This document shows, one piece after another, positions 37,376-49,645 of a stretch of DNA of 64,000 bases. The position numbers and the translations under genes are program-made. The stretch lies in NCBI GenBank assembly GCA_029783825.1, contig JAREIK010000385.1, positions 2,411,501-2,475,500 of the forward strand. Direction: 5' to 3'. The first letter of the stretch is position 1, and the number at the start of each line of letters is the position of its first letter. Below the pieces are notes generated by a model that made no database searches, was not told where the DNA came from, and worked only from the letters and a program-made list of their open reading frames with translations. Origin of the DNA: Sapria himalayana (lineage: Eukaryota; Streptophyta; Magnoliopsida; Malpighiales; Rafflesiaceae).

Positions 37376-37433
37376 GGGGACTATCATTTGTTACATATAA
37401 ATATGTTTATATGTAATAAACATGGTCTCCACA
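37376..37433. repeat. Hairpin with perfect 11-bp core stem
   Basis: TTACATATAAA (37391-37401), a TATG loop and TTTATATGTAA (37406-37416) form a perfect inverted repeat. The arms extend imperfectly outward (GGGGACTATCATTTG against CAAACATGGTCTCC type). A further inverted pair, GATTAACACTCA and GAGTGTTAACTGATT, lies outside it. Confidence 0.85.
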
Positions 37434-37439
37434 CAACCC

Positions 37440-39380
37440 CATCCCCTAGGTGGCCTCACGAGTGTTAACTGATTGCCTGACTTCCATTGGTCATATCAGT
37501 ATTGTCCACTTTGCTCCTTAGAGCACATGATTTTATACATGAGCAAAGATAGAGATTGAGTGGGCCCCACACCTTCCACAATAACAACTACAATTCACAC
37601 TAAAAATTAGATATTTTATAATAAGCATGTCATATTTTTTTTATATTTTTCCATTAATAGTCAAGTGATTGAGAACAAAATTATTGGTTGTTTGAATGTT
37701 GATGGGTTTTTGATGATGTTTCAATTTCATTTATTGTATGATTTCTTAACTTTGTATATATATTGATAAGATTGAATATCAATCAATCCTCAACTATGTA
37801 AAAGATATGAAGTGGTATTCATATAGTTTAATTATTTTCAATGATATTTATATATAATTTAGCTTATTACATTCAACTCAATAATACTCAATGACTTTAT
37901 AATATGTTCAATAATTCAAAAAAAAAAGGTTCAATAATTTGAAAAGCAATGTAATTGGTTACATTTTGATGATAGTTTAATAAATGTTTTATGATATTTG
38001 ATATATGTCTATGATGAACATCTTATAGCACTTGGTGAGTTGTTTTTCAATATTCACCTAATTTTTTTTTTTTGTAAAATCAAAGTGAAAACTCAATGAT
38101 TTTAATCAATTTCGATTAGTTTGTATCTCATTGACTATGTTTGATGATTTAATGATATTCAATTATGTTATATTATACTTGATATAAACATCTTTCATCG
38201 ATCATACATTTCCCACATATAGTAACCCAATAAATACACATATTTTCATAATTCCAGATCACATATTACATATTGGCACATATAACATTTCTTATATTAA
38301 ATCCCATAGACCAAATTGTGAAACATATTTTATATATATTATAAACATTATAGTTTTTGTATTCAATGATAACAAAAGTAAGATACATGATTCATAATAT
38401 TCAAAAAAATAACATTTTGAAAGTGTTTACTAGAAATCATAGTATAAGCTAGAGATTTTCATCACATATCATGAAGTTTTAAAGCACGCAAAATATTATA
38501 CATTTCTTATGACAAGAAATAATAAGGTTATGCATAGTGTTCAAATTCAACAAGAGTGGGAGGAATATTATACATGAAAAATCTATCAAAGATAACGTCT
38601 TAGCATTAAAAGTGGAGTAGCCCCAATAAGCTTTCCAAATATGCTGGACTTTGACTATAAGTTATCAAGATTATCATCAATAATAATATAGCATAGTTGT
38701 TCAACTAAAGACACTTTCATTTTCATATTAATGCATGAGAAAGTTTATGAATCTTGATTGAGGAATAAAAGTTGAAATTGAATATCTATTAAAGACTTAG
38801 TATGGAAACTTTTTTTCCTATAATTAAGTAATTCTCATTATAAAAGTTGAGGCATAATATAGAATAAAAGTTGAAATATAGAATAATATTTTTTTAGAAG
38901 TCTCAAGGTTAAAGCACCAATAAAATTTGTATAGGCATGCTCGAGTTAAACCCTCCAAGGAAATGAGGGAATACTCCTTTGAGGATCAACCAAATTGTCA
39001 ATATAAGTGACTCATTTGTTCTCGTTTTTCTCCCGACTCTCTTAAATGCCATATTCTACGAAATAAAATAGAAAACTTTCAAACACATATGAATAAGGGA
39101 ATTAAACAAATAATCAAGACTCCAAGTAGAGTCTTGATTGAGGTTTATCAAGAAGAAGAAGAAGAATATATAAATGAGAAACTAATATTTATAAATGAAA
39201 GTGATATCAATCAAGAATATATCTTGAATCAAACTTTATATTTAACAATATTTTTTACAAAAACAAATGGATCAAGTGTATTAAAATTTTACTTAGTGGT
39301 ATGTAATTATAAATGAAGTCTTACTTCTTGGAGCTTTTTTAAATAGGCATAAATTAAAATTTTCAATTTTTTTTGTTATT
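37440..39380. other. AT-rich DNA, no gene recognised
   Basis: A 75-codon open frame at 39089-39316 (with an EEEEE stretch) has no recognisable domain and no gene-like context. Confidence 0.45.
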
Positions 39381-39399
39381 TAATTTTAAATGATATTGC

Positions 39400-40160
39400 T
39401 CAAGGATCAATTGTAAATTCTTCTTCATATATTCCAACTTTTTTATAAAATAGATGAATAAAATTATTTGAAAGATTTTCTAAGCGATGAGCTTTGAGCA
39501 ATATTGATCAAGAATTAGTCATAAATCAATTCACATTACAAAGATTTTTTAGAAACATGGTAGATTAGAGTTCAGAAAAAAAATTTTAAGCATTTTCTAT
39601 TTGAAATTGATCATAATTTAATCATCATATATTAGTAAAAAAAATTTAACCAAACAAAAGTGAGGTTTCCCAAAAATAATTACTAGTTATTTTCAATCGA
39701 AAATTGATCAAAACTTGGTCTTCACATTTTGTAATAAATTTTAAAACCTTATAAAGAGAAGTTTTTCAAAACATCACTAAGTATTTTTAATCATAAATGA
39801 ATCAAAAATTAATGTAAAAATATTTTTTTTGAATTTTGGAAAAATATTTTTTAAAAGTTAACTAATTGTTCTACATCAATTTTTGATCAAAATCAATCAT
39901 CATGCTATAGGATGACCATAACACTATTAGTCTATTTTGAAATTTTACAAAATAAATTTTTCATAAGGTTATAAAATTTTTTTATTATAAATTGATCAAA
40001 AAATAATCTTAGTATTGTGGAAGAATTTCACTTTGAAAGATAAAAATTTAAATTACGAATGAAATGTGAATTGTTCTTAGCATTCTAGAAATTTTTTGCA
40101 CTTAAAAATGCTCTTGAATTTCAATTAAGATTTGACCTTGAATTGGTCATGACTTACTAT
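39400..40160. repeat. Degenerate tandem repeat, unit about 98 bp
   Basis: An ATTGATCAAAA.TTGGTC-like core recurs near 39401, 39501, 39605, 39704, 39793, 39881, 39989 and about 40141, each followed by AT-rich sequence with TTTTGAAA/TTTTCAAA words. Spacing is mostly 88-108 bp. The copies are strongly diverged and have no open frame. Confidence 0.6.
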
Positions 40161-41899
40161 AACAAATGTGACATGGTGAATTGACCAGTAATTTTAATTT
40201 ATAAAAAAAAATGAGAAAAAGCTAAATAAATTGATCTTTACATAAAAACTATCATTTTCATCAATTAAATCCTACAAAGTTACAATTGAAGATATAAAAT
40301 ATGAGACATGTATACTCATCTTTCCACTATCAATTTAATCAAGATTCACAATGTTTAATAAAACTTATGTTGACTACATCATGTCATAAATAATTAGCAT
40401 GAATGTTGAAAAAAAATTCAAATTCATATTTTCATTGATAATAGCAATCTTTTACCATCTATCTAAGAAGAAAGGAAAACTAAAAACTAAACTCACGTGC
40501 AACATGACAAGAATGAAAATGATATTCTAAGTCTTCTTATAAGCATGTAGTAAATTATGAGGAATAAAAATTTTCATTCGGTGAAGCCTAGACAGTAGAT
40601 GGTTGCAGATTGCCTTAAGTCAATACTTCTCAGTGCTATGTTATGACCCTTAAATAGGTCTGGTAGATGATTAAACATTGTCTCAATGGATTGAAGAAAA
40701 ACTTTTTCAACATAGAAAAAAAACCTCTAGTTGTTATTCATATGATTTGCTTCCTTTTCATAGCATGGGCAAGTGACAAGTGACTTCCTATCTCTTTGGT
40801 CACTCTTGCCTTTTTTTATCCTTGCTTATTTGTATCAACCTTTGATAATAATACAATATTATTGATGAATTTGGTACAAATCTGACTAATAAAGCTTGGG
40901 TTCAAATAATACAATATTATTTGAAGCTCAACTTCAAAAAGCTTGTGATCAATGCTAGTCATCATAGAACGCAAGATAACTAGTTGCATACTACTATTTG
41001 AAAGGAATAGGATAGTCATCAAAAAATTGTAACTTTAGTCCAATGAGATCCTTGTGTAAAAGTCCAATAGCCTATGTGTTGCAATTTTTCAACTCTCTTA
41101 TTAACAGTCATAATTTATTTCTATTTTGAACAAGTATAAAAAAGGAAATTGGTGGGTTTACCAAGTTCAAAAATATCTTATAAATAAATGAAGGTTAATA
41201 ATATCTATTAAAGCATGATAATTCAAATGTCATCACTGATATAATAATTGAGTTATCACAAGCAAGATAAGACAAAGGAAGATGGTTTTTTTTTTCACAC
41301 ATGATATAATAATTATTCGAGCATCCCAAAAATTAATTATCACATAATTTCCATCAAAATCATTTGTTTTGATTAAGTCATATTAATTTTGACAAGAGAG
41401 CTAACATTGCATATTCAACTGATGCTGATTAGATTATCCTTTTTTTCGCCTTCCATATTTATCATACTCTCTAGGTAGAAAATATTAAATTCATAAGTTG
41501 TTCTTTTTCTTTGCGATGGGCAAGATTGTTATCCCAAAAATTACTTAACTACACCAAATTAAATTTTGATAAAAAATAATTAATTGCTAGACATATGACA
41601 TAAACAAATATTATCAAAAAATTATGAATATTGACTCTTAAGTATTTAGTATCACGAAAATATTGAGATATCTATTTTAATTATTTTTAACTCAATACAT
41701 GTTTAATCCCTTTTAATAATTATTTGAGAACCATTAAAAGGAGGCAACTTAAAACATCATTTGAGAGATCTCCACGTATCCTAAAATATTTTATTTTTGA
41801 GAACATGACATTTGTTAAGTAGGCTAGTTTTTTTTTTTTTTTTCCTGAAAAATGTTAGACGATCATATAATATCTAAAAAAAAATATGTCATATTTTAT

Positions 41900-43250
41900 C
41901 ACAATGAGAATGAGTGCGGTGAGCTATGCTTAACAATTGTTATAATAAACTTAATATGAGGGCCCTATCAAAATAATCTTACCACGACTTATAGTGAAAT
42001 TATCCTGAGTAAAAAGAAACTTTTTTAATCATGTGACATCCTATTTCAATTAATTATCTCAGTAAGTCTTTTAGCACTAGGATGAACATTATCTTTCATG
42101 TTTCTTGATTCTTATTTTAAGGCTAGAATTGTAATCTTACTAATTATTATAGCTACTCTTCACTCTCAACTATTCTTTTTAAAAGATCTTAATTATCAAT
42201 CAAAATATATATTGATTTTTGTCTTTTGAAGTATCAACTTTATCAATAAATTTTTTTTGAATTTTTTTTATTTAATTTATTTCTTATTAAGTATCTAGGA
42301 CTCGTTCTACAACATTTAAGAATTCATATCAAGATTCAAATGATTCTTGGAGTCACTTGATTAACTCATCTCGGTTGAGTGCTCCATATCACTCTAAACT
42401 TCACATCGATGCCATATATTTTTCCTTGGTAAGGTATTCATTGGCAATGTGCACCTTTCTCCCACATTTAAAGTATAATATATTCATATTATTTTTTTTA
42501 TTCTTATATATTTTCAATGCTTCTTATTCTAATCATCATAATTTTAGTTTGTCATGATATTTCCTTGGTTTATTTTAGTATTAAAATGTTATATAATTAT
42601 ACAATCTTTTAGTAAACATGGAAATTTCATTATCTGATAATTTATCATCATTCTTAGCTTCAAAAGTTAGGCATTCCTCCCTAATAATAATTAAAGCAAC
42701 CTATTTGACTTATAAGGAGGTGAAGTATAAACCCAAATACTTGGAGAGATCCATCAAGCTCTTCCACTCTAATTGAGTCGACCTCCTTGGACTCTTCGAT
42801 GGTAGTACCTTTGGCTACAACTTTCTTTTAGATAGATGTTACAATTATTCTAACTATTTTTGAATTAGGCAGGTGAACACCCGAATTAAACTCGGGTAAA
42901 TAATGTGCATTAATTTAGCATTAATTTCATTAATATTTATTGCTCCCCCATCCTCATAATCTTTGACTTAGCTGCTAACTTTTAGAGTTTTTATACCTTA
43001 ACAAAAATAGTTCTTTAATGTTTAAATTGAAGAACTTCATATGCCTCCTTAATGGTAGAACAAATAGTTATCCTATGAAAATATACCTTTATAGTATCAT
43101 TAAAAATAGAGGATAAGACTTTAACATTAATTTCCCTAGTTTCATTCTCTTATCTATTACATCCTAACAGCTTAGGTGCAAATAAACTAATCTTCACTAA
43201 ATCTATGGTGTAAAAGGGCATGAGCCTAGGCACTCATCGATGCATAACAT
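41900..43250 (-). pseudogene. Copia gag (UBN2-type) remnant
   Basis: Minus-strand frames contain KVLSSIFNDTI (about 43105-43140), TIKEAYEVL (about 43035-43065), IEESKEVDSIRVEELDGSLQ (about 42745-42810) and a degraded zinc knuckle FKCGRKVHIANEYLTKEK (about 42410-42470). Further left DELIK..LQESF and Lys/Glu/Asn-rich sequence recall the coiled segment of such gags. These are the hallmarks of UBN2 gag proteins of plant Copia elements (..IEE..D...ltVEELVGSLQ..E). No LTRs or pol were found next to it. Confidence 0.72.
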
Positions 43251-45820
43251 AATTTCCTAGACACGAGCCAAAAATCATTTTCACACTAGTAATACATCAA
43301 ATTTGGTTAAAAGTAATTATCTCACATACTCCATGATAATTTTGATACATGGATCATATTCCTCATTGTTCAGTGCTCCATGTAATGAATATTGTATATT
43401 GTTTAACATGCTTTTTATGATGTATTTGTATGTATTTGATTATTTATTAGATAAATTTTACTTAATGCAAGTTTGGATGAAATTTGATGTATGTAGTAAA
43501 ATCAGAGTTATTTGAAGGAAAATTAGTTAATTCGATGGAGCAATATTTGGAGGAGAGAAAAGTGATGGAGATTTATAATATTTTTTATGTCACAACTTAG
43601 TTACATTCCCTGATCTTATAGAGTTGTCACATTTCCTAGTCATAACTCAACAAAATAAGTCATGATAATATTAAATGTCATGATTATATCATTGAGTTGA
43701 TATAATTTTTTCACTATATAAAATAATCTTTATGGACATTACATTTTTATAGAGTCACAGCTATACTAATTTTTAAATACTATAATATCCACAATAATAC
43801 TTTTACATTATGACAACCAAGTATCTCATTGGTATTATTGGTCATGATCATTTCTAGCATGACTTAATTAATATAGAGCCAAAATACCAAGTACTTTGAG
43901 TCATGATAATATTTTGTACCATGATTATTTTTTCAGAGAGATTTTAATTTAGTCATGGTCATTTCTAGTGTCATGATATTTAATTCCAGAGAAAAAGTAT
44001 CGCAGTCATGACTATTCCCAATACTACAATATTTATACTCTAAAATAGATCCAACAATATGATAAATGCAAGATCTCAAACCAACACTAAGACTTATAAC
44101 TTGAAGAATCATGCTTAATCCCTAAGTATACAAATAATACTGAGAGAAAATCAAAAACATAAAAAAAGGGGCAATGAAAATTGAGCCAAAAGTCATGAAA
44201 ACCCTAATCGACACAAATCTAACCCCAGTTTAGGGGTAAATCCAAGGTAAAAGTGAGCAAGAATTGTTGAGATTAGGTTTGAAAACTTAGATTTTCATGA
44301 GGGCTATCATTGGAAACTTTTGATTCCATGAGATTCCTCTCCAAATATCACTTGCAAAATCTTCTCTAATGTCAAGATAAATTAAGATTTAAAGTTGGTA
44401 TTATGAACTTGTGTGTGATGAATATTTGATTACATAATGATATGTTCTGTTAATATTATGATTTGGATATTGATAGATATAGAAATTATTTATAACTAAA
44501 ATTTAGGATTTTCACTATATTATAAGTTTATGCATGTAGGTCATGATGAACAATAATAAGTATATCATAGAACACACTCAAGCAGTAATGTAAGAAGGAA
44601 GTGACAACCCTTCTAACCTTAATATTTGAGTTAACCTATGTATGACAACGTATGAAGCTGAAAGCATGAATATAATTATGACTAATCCATTGTACATATT
44701 CAAAGAGAAATGATATTTGACTAATTTTGAGATTAAATATAACGTATAACCTAGGTGTTTTACTATAGTGTAGGAATTATGTGTCAATTATGGTGGACAA
44801 TGACATGTATATCACATGACACATACAAGTGAAGATGTTTTATATGGTGGTGATATTCCTACAAGTATTTTTATTTGTATGATTTTCATATGTGAGATTC
44901 ATGGAAAGTCATATAATTATTACAAGTATGATGCTTATAAAGCCAAAAGTACAAACATATTTATGATCATATTATTTCGTATTTTTATGATATTTAGATG
45001 TAGGAGAATAGAAGTACACACTCGAAGTAATCATCAAGTGTAATTAATGTATTGTCCAAAAGGAATAGATGATTGAATCACCATCAAACGAATACATGTA
45101 TGGTTTTGGTGGTGAAATACCGAAGGGACTATTACCATGAGATCATCCTTGGGAGTAACTATCTAAACATGACAACCAACTTGTATGAAAATAAGACTTT
45201 AAGCATTTGCATACAAATTTACTTTTTCTCCAATAATCAAATATAATATTGACCAAATACTTAAGAAATATTTATCACACAGAAGGAAGTGAGTCAATCT
45301 TAAAGTATAATATCTTTCCAAAAACCCAAATTTATCTATTCTACTTGAGTAGTTGTTAGTCTACTATTAGTTGATCAAACTACTTACATAATTCCTATGA
45401 GATCTATATTTGAACATATATCTATTTTACTATTTGTACAGCTCATGAGCTTATGGAACTATATTGGATGAGTGATAATCATGTAATGAGCTTTTGAGAC
45501 CGTGTCAAAAATGATAAGTTTTGATACCTTAACAAAATCGCAACGCTCATCTATTAAATGTCATTTTAGGAAAATATTTATTGTACTTAAATTTAGCACC
45601 TCTTATGATAGATTTATTTCATCAACATCGAAATATTTGAAATTGTGTAAAACATCATAATCTAAAATAAATTTTAAAAAATAACCCAAAATTGATGGTT
45701 TAGAAAAAATACATCAAACTCAAAAATAATTGAGTACTTATGCACCCAATTCAATTATAGAAACCCAAAATTACCCTTAAAAAATCAAATTAAGCTATCT
45801 CATCATCAAGCCATGTCATA
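43250..45820. other. AT-rich DNA with TCATGAT-word enrichment
   Basis: Between about 43600 and 44060 the words TCATGAT, AGTCATG and CATGATTAT recur in both orientations, suggesting an old degenerate repeat. No gene is supported. Confidence 0.4.
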
Positions 45821-45828
45821 AAGAAAAA

Positions 45829-45914
45829 AAAGTGTATATATATATACACACACATATATACATAATATATATATGTATACATAATATATATATATATACA
45901 TACATACATACACA

Positions 45915-45946
<32 letters not shown>

Positions 45947-45950
45947 TGTT
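45829..45950. repeat. TA / TACA microsatellite
   Basis: TA dinucleotides alternate with CA and TACA units (45835-45947) and finish with a pure (TA)n run. Confidence 0.92.
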
Positions 45951-46710
45951 TTAATAGAAAACATCTCTTAAAATATTTTCATATTATATAACTTACACAG
46001 GTACACATATTTATGTTTTTAGGTTTTATTTTTTTTATTGATGTGATATGATGATGTGACAACAAATTTGGATTTTTTAAGGGTAATTTTGGTTTTCATA
46101 ATTAAGCACGGTAAATCTTATTTATTTATGATGTTGATGTTATTTTTTTCAAATCATAAATTTAGGATTCATTTTTTTTTTTTTTTTTTGGGAAGATTAT
46201 GTGAAAAGATCTCAATTTGGAAATATTTAATAAAAAGCTTCTTAGTTTTACATTTTTTTTATAAAAGGGAACAAAACAACAATAATTCCATTTTTGTGTT
46301 CCTATAAATAGAAACAAGAAATTACCCTAACTATCCAAGTTAACATTAATAAAATAAGAACAAAACTTAAAATTTATTATTTTTGAAAATAATATGCAAC
46401 TTGTATTGTTTTTTTCGAAAATGTTTATGCATGAGTATTTATGTCAATGTACTTGTTTATATATAATGTTTATATGTATAACATTTAGGCACATATATAC
46501 ATAGATATAAATACACATAGTTATTGTGCATAACATTTATACACAATATAAGTATTTATTTGTATTTGTATTTATAAATAAATGTTTACCCATGCATATA
46601 AATGTACACATGCAATATTTACACATGCATATAAATATTATGCATATATAATGTTTATATATAAACACACACACACATGTTTATTTATTTATATGTGTGT
46701 ATTTTTTTAA
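45950..46710. other. AT-rich DNA, no gene recognised
   Basis: Contains T homopolymers, including about 18 T at 46172-46189, and a short ACACAC run at 46665-46674. Confidence 0.5.
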
Positions 46711-46711
46711 T

Positions 46712-46920
46712 CTCTCTAGGCTTTATCCATATTATCCATTGACTCCTATTTAGATCTTAGGGTCTGAGAGTATGAGCATATAAGACCCATATATATCCCA
46801 AAACCCAACAACATGATATATTTAATGAACTCACACCTAGGTGAGCATATTTGACATCCCTAGGGATTGAACTCATAATCCCATTATAATACTATTCATC
46901 CTTTTTTCCAACAATGCTAT
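46712..46920 (-). mobile_element. Possible SINE-like insert
   Basis: On the minus strand GGGATTATGAGTTCAATCCC (about 46863-46882) resembles a Pol III B box inside a balanced-composition island. The downstream part runs to TCAATGGATAATATGGATAAAGCC. No duplication or A box was proven. Confidence 0.35.
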
Positions 46921-47030
46921 CATACTATTAGTGCATATTTGTATATATTGTTTCTATATGAATGTTATTCATAATATTTATATGCATATATATATGATTA
47001 TGCATATGTATTTATATATTTATTTGCATA

Positions 47031-47094
47031 TATAAATGTAATATATATATATATATATTACATTTATATAGACTATATATATATATAGTCTATA
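47031..47094. repeat. Two adjacent perfect palindromes
   Basis: Positions 47031-47068 form a 38-nt perfect palindrome with outer arms TATAAATGTA/TACATTTATA around a TA core. Positions 47067-47094 form a second one (28 nt) with arms TATAGACTATATAT/ATATATAGTCTATA. Both can extrude as cruciforms. The outer arms are non-repetitive, so this is more than a TA run. Confidence 0.9.
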
Positions 47095-47099
47095 TGCTA

Positions 47100-48190
47100 T
47101 ATGCTATAGATGTCACTCAACTTTATTTTTTAAGTTTATTAATTACTAATTATTTTTCAAATTTAAAATATTTTATAATTTCATTTATACTAGTCAACCT
47201 AAAAATTATACTATAAACGAGCTGAATGTAGGTTAATATAATATGAATTAATCTAGAATCTTCCGAAAGTCTATTTAGAATGCCTATGCTATTAATCAAT
47301 TTTGTATTATCCTTCATTTCAAACTCTTTACGGTAATTGAATAAGATTAATGAACCTACAACTAATGCAACTTCAAAGATCTCACAACTATGTTGGATTT
47401 GTTTGTGATTTAATATACTATGTTTTTTTGTGCATTGACATGCTTGTCTCTCAAGGTGGCTAGTACCATCAGTACTCTGCTAAATATATATATATTATGT
47501 CGAATCTTTTTTGACATCCAATAAATTTTTTTAATTATATTAATATATATCCATACTTTTAGTTATGTTATCATTATTATTTATGTACGTGTCTAATTTA
47601 TTTTTATAATTATCATTATTTATTATTTTTTTAATATAGGAGACTAAACTAAAAGTATGAGAATGAAATCATTTTTTTCTTCTTGTTTTTTACTTATTAT
47701 TATTAATTTGTTTATTTATCTAAAAATTATTAAATAAAATATAATATTTTCAACACAATATGTACTTTGTCATTGTGTGGGCAACACTAACATATACTTT
47801 TCATCTCAACTGCATATTCTCATGTTTAAAAGTCGTAACTCAAAACCAACATAACTTCCCATGTTTTGTCAAAAATTAAAATATATAAAAAAAATACAAG
47901 TACAAATATGACAAGGATAATATGAGAGCTAGTAAAGGAAATGAGAGAAAATTATAAATAAACTATAAAAAATGAAACTATAAAATTCTATAGTTAAATA
48001 TATTAATTCTGTTATAAAATAAAACTATAAATGAGATGAGAGAAGATTACCAAAATAACTCTCATACTCTATCAGAAGATTATAGATAAAATATAAAGCT
48101 ATTAGATTATAGATATATTATTTATAAAATTCTCTTTGTTAAAACATATATATATATTAATTTTTTTAATTTTTTTAAGCTAAAATTTCT
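47100..48190. other. AT-rich DNA, no gene recognised
   Basis: No domain or RNA is recognisable. It runs to the hAT cluster at about 48193. Confidence 0.5.
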
Positions 48191-48192
48191 TT

Positions 48193-48394
48193 AACCATCA
48201 GATTTTAGTCATTGAGACATTATTAAGGACGGCAATACAATAGACATTTATTGTTTTATTGCCAAAAAATAGTCATGCCACAAGTAGATGTGATTTTGGT
48301 GCAGATATGATTCTGGACTATGCATTGCTGGGTCGGGCACACTATTTTGTACCATGATGTGGGTCGTGTCTAAGCAGCCCAGCCTAGTTGACAC
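48193..48394. mobile_element. Mini hAT derivative, first unit of a head-to-tail run
   Basis: From about 48230 this unit is nearly identical to 48425-48587 (ACAATAG.CAT, TTGTTTTATTGCCAAAAAATAGTCATGCCACA, ATGATGTGGG.(T)CGTGTCTAAGCAGCC). It ends CCTAGTTGACAC, a decayed right TIR. It is preceded by ATTTCTTT (48185-48192) and followed by ATTTCTTG (48395-48402), a 7 of 8 target duplication. The left end is diverged. Confidence 0.65.
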
Positions 48395-48402
48395 ATTTCT
48401 TG

Positions 48403-48587
48403 TAGAGGTGCCAAATGTGCCGTGTGGGACAATAGGCATATACTGTTTTATTGCCAAAAAATAGTCATGCCACAGATAGACGTGATTTTGGTGCAGGTAT
48501 GATTCTAGACTATGCATTGCTGGGTCGGATACACTATATTTGCGCCATGATGTGGGTTGTGTCTAAGCAGCCTAGCCTAGTTGACAC
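48403..48587. mobile_element. Mini hAT derivative, second unit, 185 bp
   Basis: It begins TAGAGGTGCCAAATGTGCC, a good left TIR, and ends CCTAGTTGACAC. It is flanked on both sides by exact ATTTCTTG (48395-48402 and 48588-48595). The sequence repeats the preceding unit with a few changes. No coding content. Confidence 0.8.
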
Positions 48588-48595
48588 ATTTCTTG

Positions 48596-48980
48596 TAGAG
48601 GTGTCAAACGTGACGGGCTAGCCCGGTTCGGCACTGGGCCCAGCACGCTACAGTGTTGTGCCCCAGCCGTTTGTGCCGACACGTGGGCACAACACGTGAT
48701 CACGCACCGAACATGATTAATACAAGCTGATGTTCGACATGCGAAGCCTGCCTGAGCCCCAAAAGGGCGAAGATGGGCAGCGGCGCACTGTCGTAACCCT
48801 AATTTTGTAAAAAAATTAGAATTTTGTTCGACCTGAACTGGGCCAAACCTGGCGGTTTCAGGTGTGGGTCCGTGCCGGGCCAGAACGAAACAGTAACCAT
48901 GTCGGGCCATGCACGACATGGAACAATGACTCAATTGAGCGGCCTAAAACTAGGCCGGCCCGGCCCATTTGACACGGCTA
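48596..48980. mobile_element. Non-autonomous hAT element, 385 bp, GC-rich
   Basis: The left end is TAGAGGTGTCAAACGTGACG and the right end read inward is TAGCCGTGTCAAATGGGCCG. It is flanked by a perfect 8-bp duplication ATTTCTTG (48588-48595 and 48981-48988). The interior is rich in GGCCCAGCACG, GTGCCGACACG and similar words and encodes no transposase. It is the same size class as 24195-24581 and the third unit of the head-to-tail run. Confidence 0.93.
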
Positions 48981-49080
48981 ATTTCTTGAAAGTTTTAAAA
49001 GTTAAAATTAAGATTATTTAATATAAGTTTTCTTTTTTATTTAATTTTTTTTTATATTATCATGTACCATTCTGACTTTT

Positions 49081-49645
49081 CAAAAGGGAGGATTGTGTTT
49101 TTACTTTTCTCATCAAAAAAAAATTGAAAAAGGTAACCCAATATTTTATATGGGTAGAATTATGTTCTGTGGTGTTTACCTCAAAATTTTTAAGATTTAG
49201 AAACAAAAATTTTAATATTTTTAAAAATGTAACAAAACTAAAAATAAATTAAAATTAAGTACACCCAAATTCATAAGTCTTAAACTATCCCTCACCCACG
49301 CCCTTGCCCCCGCCCTCGCCCCCTGCCCGCCTCCACGAGCTCCTTCGTGGAGTCGTCGTCGAGCTCTAGGAGCTCCATCGAGCTCATCGTAGAGCTCTAT
49401 GGGCTCGACGTTGCTCTCGGTCAAGCTCGTCGTTCGAAGGAGCTCGAGGTCAAGCTCAATCAGCTTGATAAAAAAGGGCGAGGGGCAATCAGGAGGGCGC
49501 GAGAGTAGTTTAATATAAATGTAATATAGTGCATTAAATTTAAATATAATTAATATCTTGGTGACTTTTTTTTCAAACTTAAATATATAAATTTCAAATT
49601 CTTTAATTTTTCTGGGGGATCACTCTAAAACATAATTCCCCCTTT
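49081..49645. mobile_element. Inverted-repeat element A with GAGCTC-rich core
   Basis: The left end reads about AAAAGGGAGGATTGTGTTTT. The right end (+ strand 49612-49645) reads GGGGGATCACTCTAAAACAT then AATTCCCCCTTTT, its inverse. Inside, an AT-rich zone passes to CCCACGCCCTTGCCCCCGCCC, then a core full of GAGCTC words (49325-49460), then CTTGATAAAAAAGGGCGAGGGGC and a second AT zone. The mirror-image layout and its homology to element B suggest a foldback or Mutator-like non-autonomous element. No transposase or target duplication is seen. Confidence 0.55.

Noticed and set aside
40816..41022. Minus-strand 68-codon frame as a further retroelement domain
   Set aside because: No motif from RT, RNase H or integrase could be matched, so it was left unassigned.
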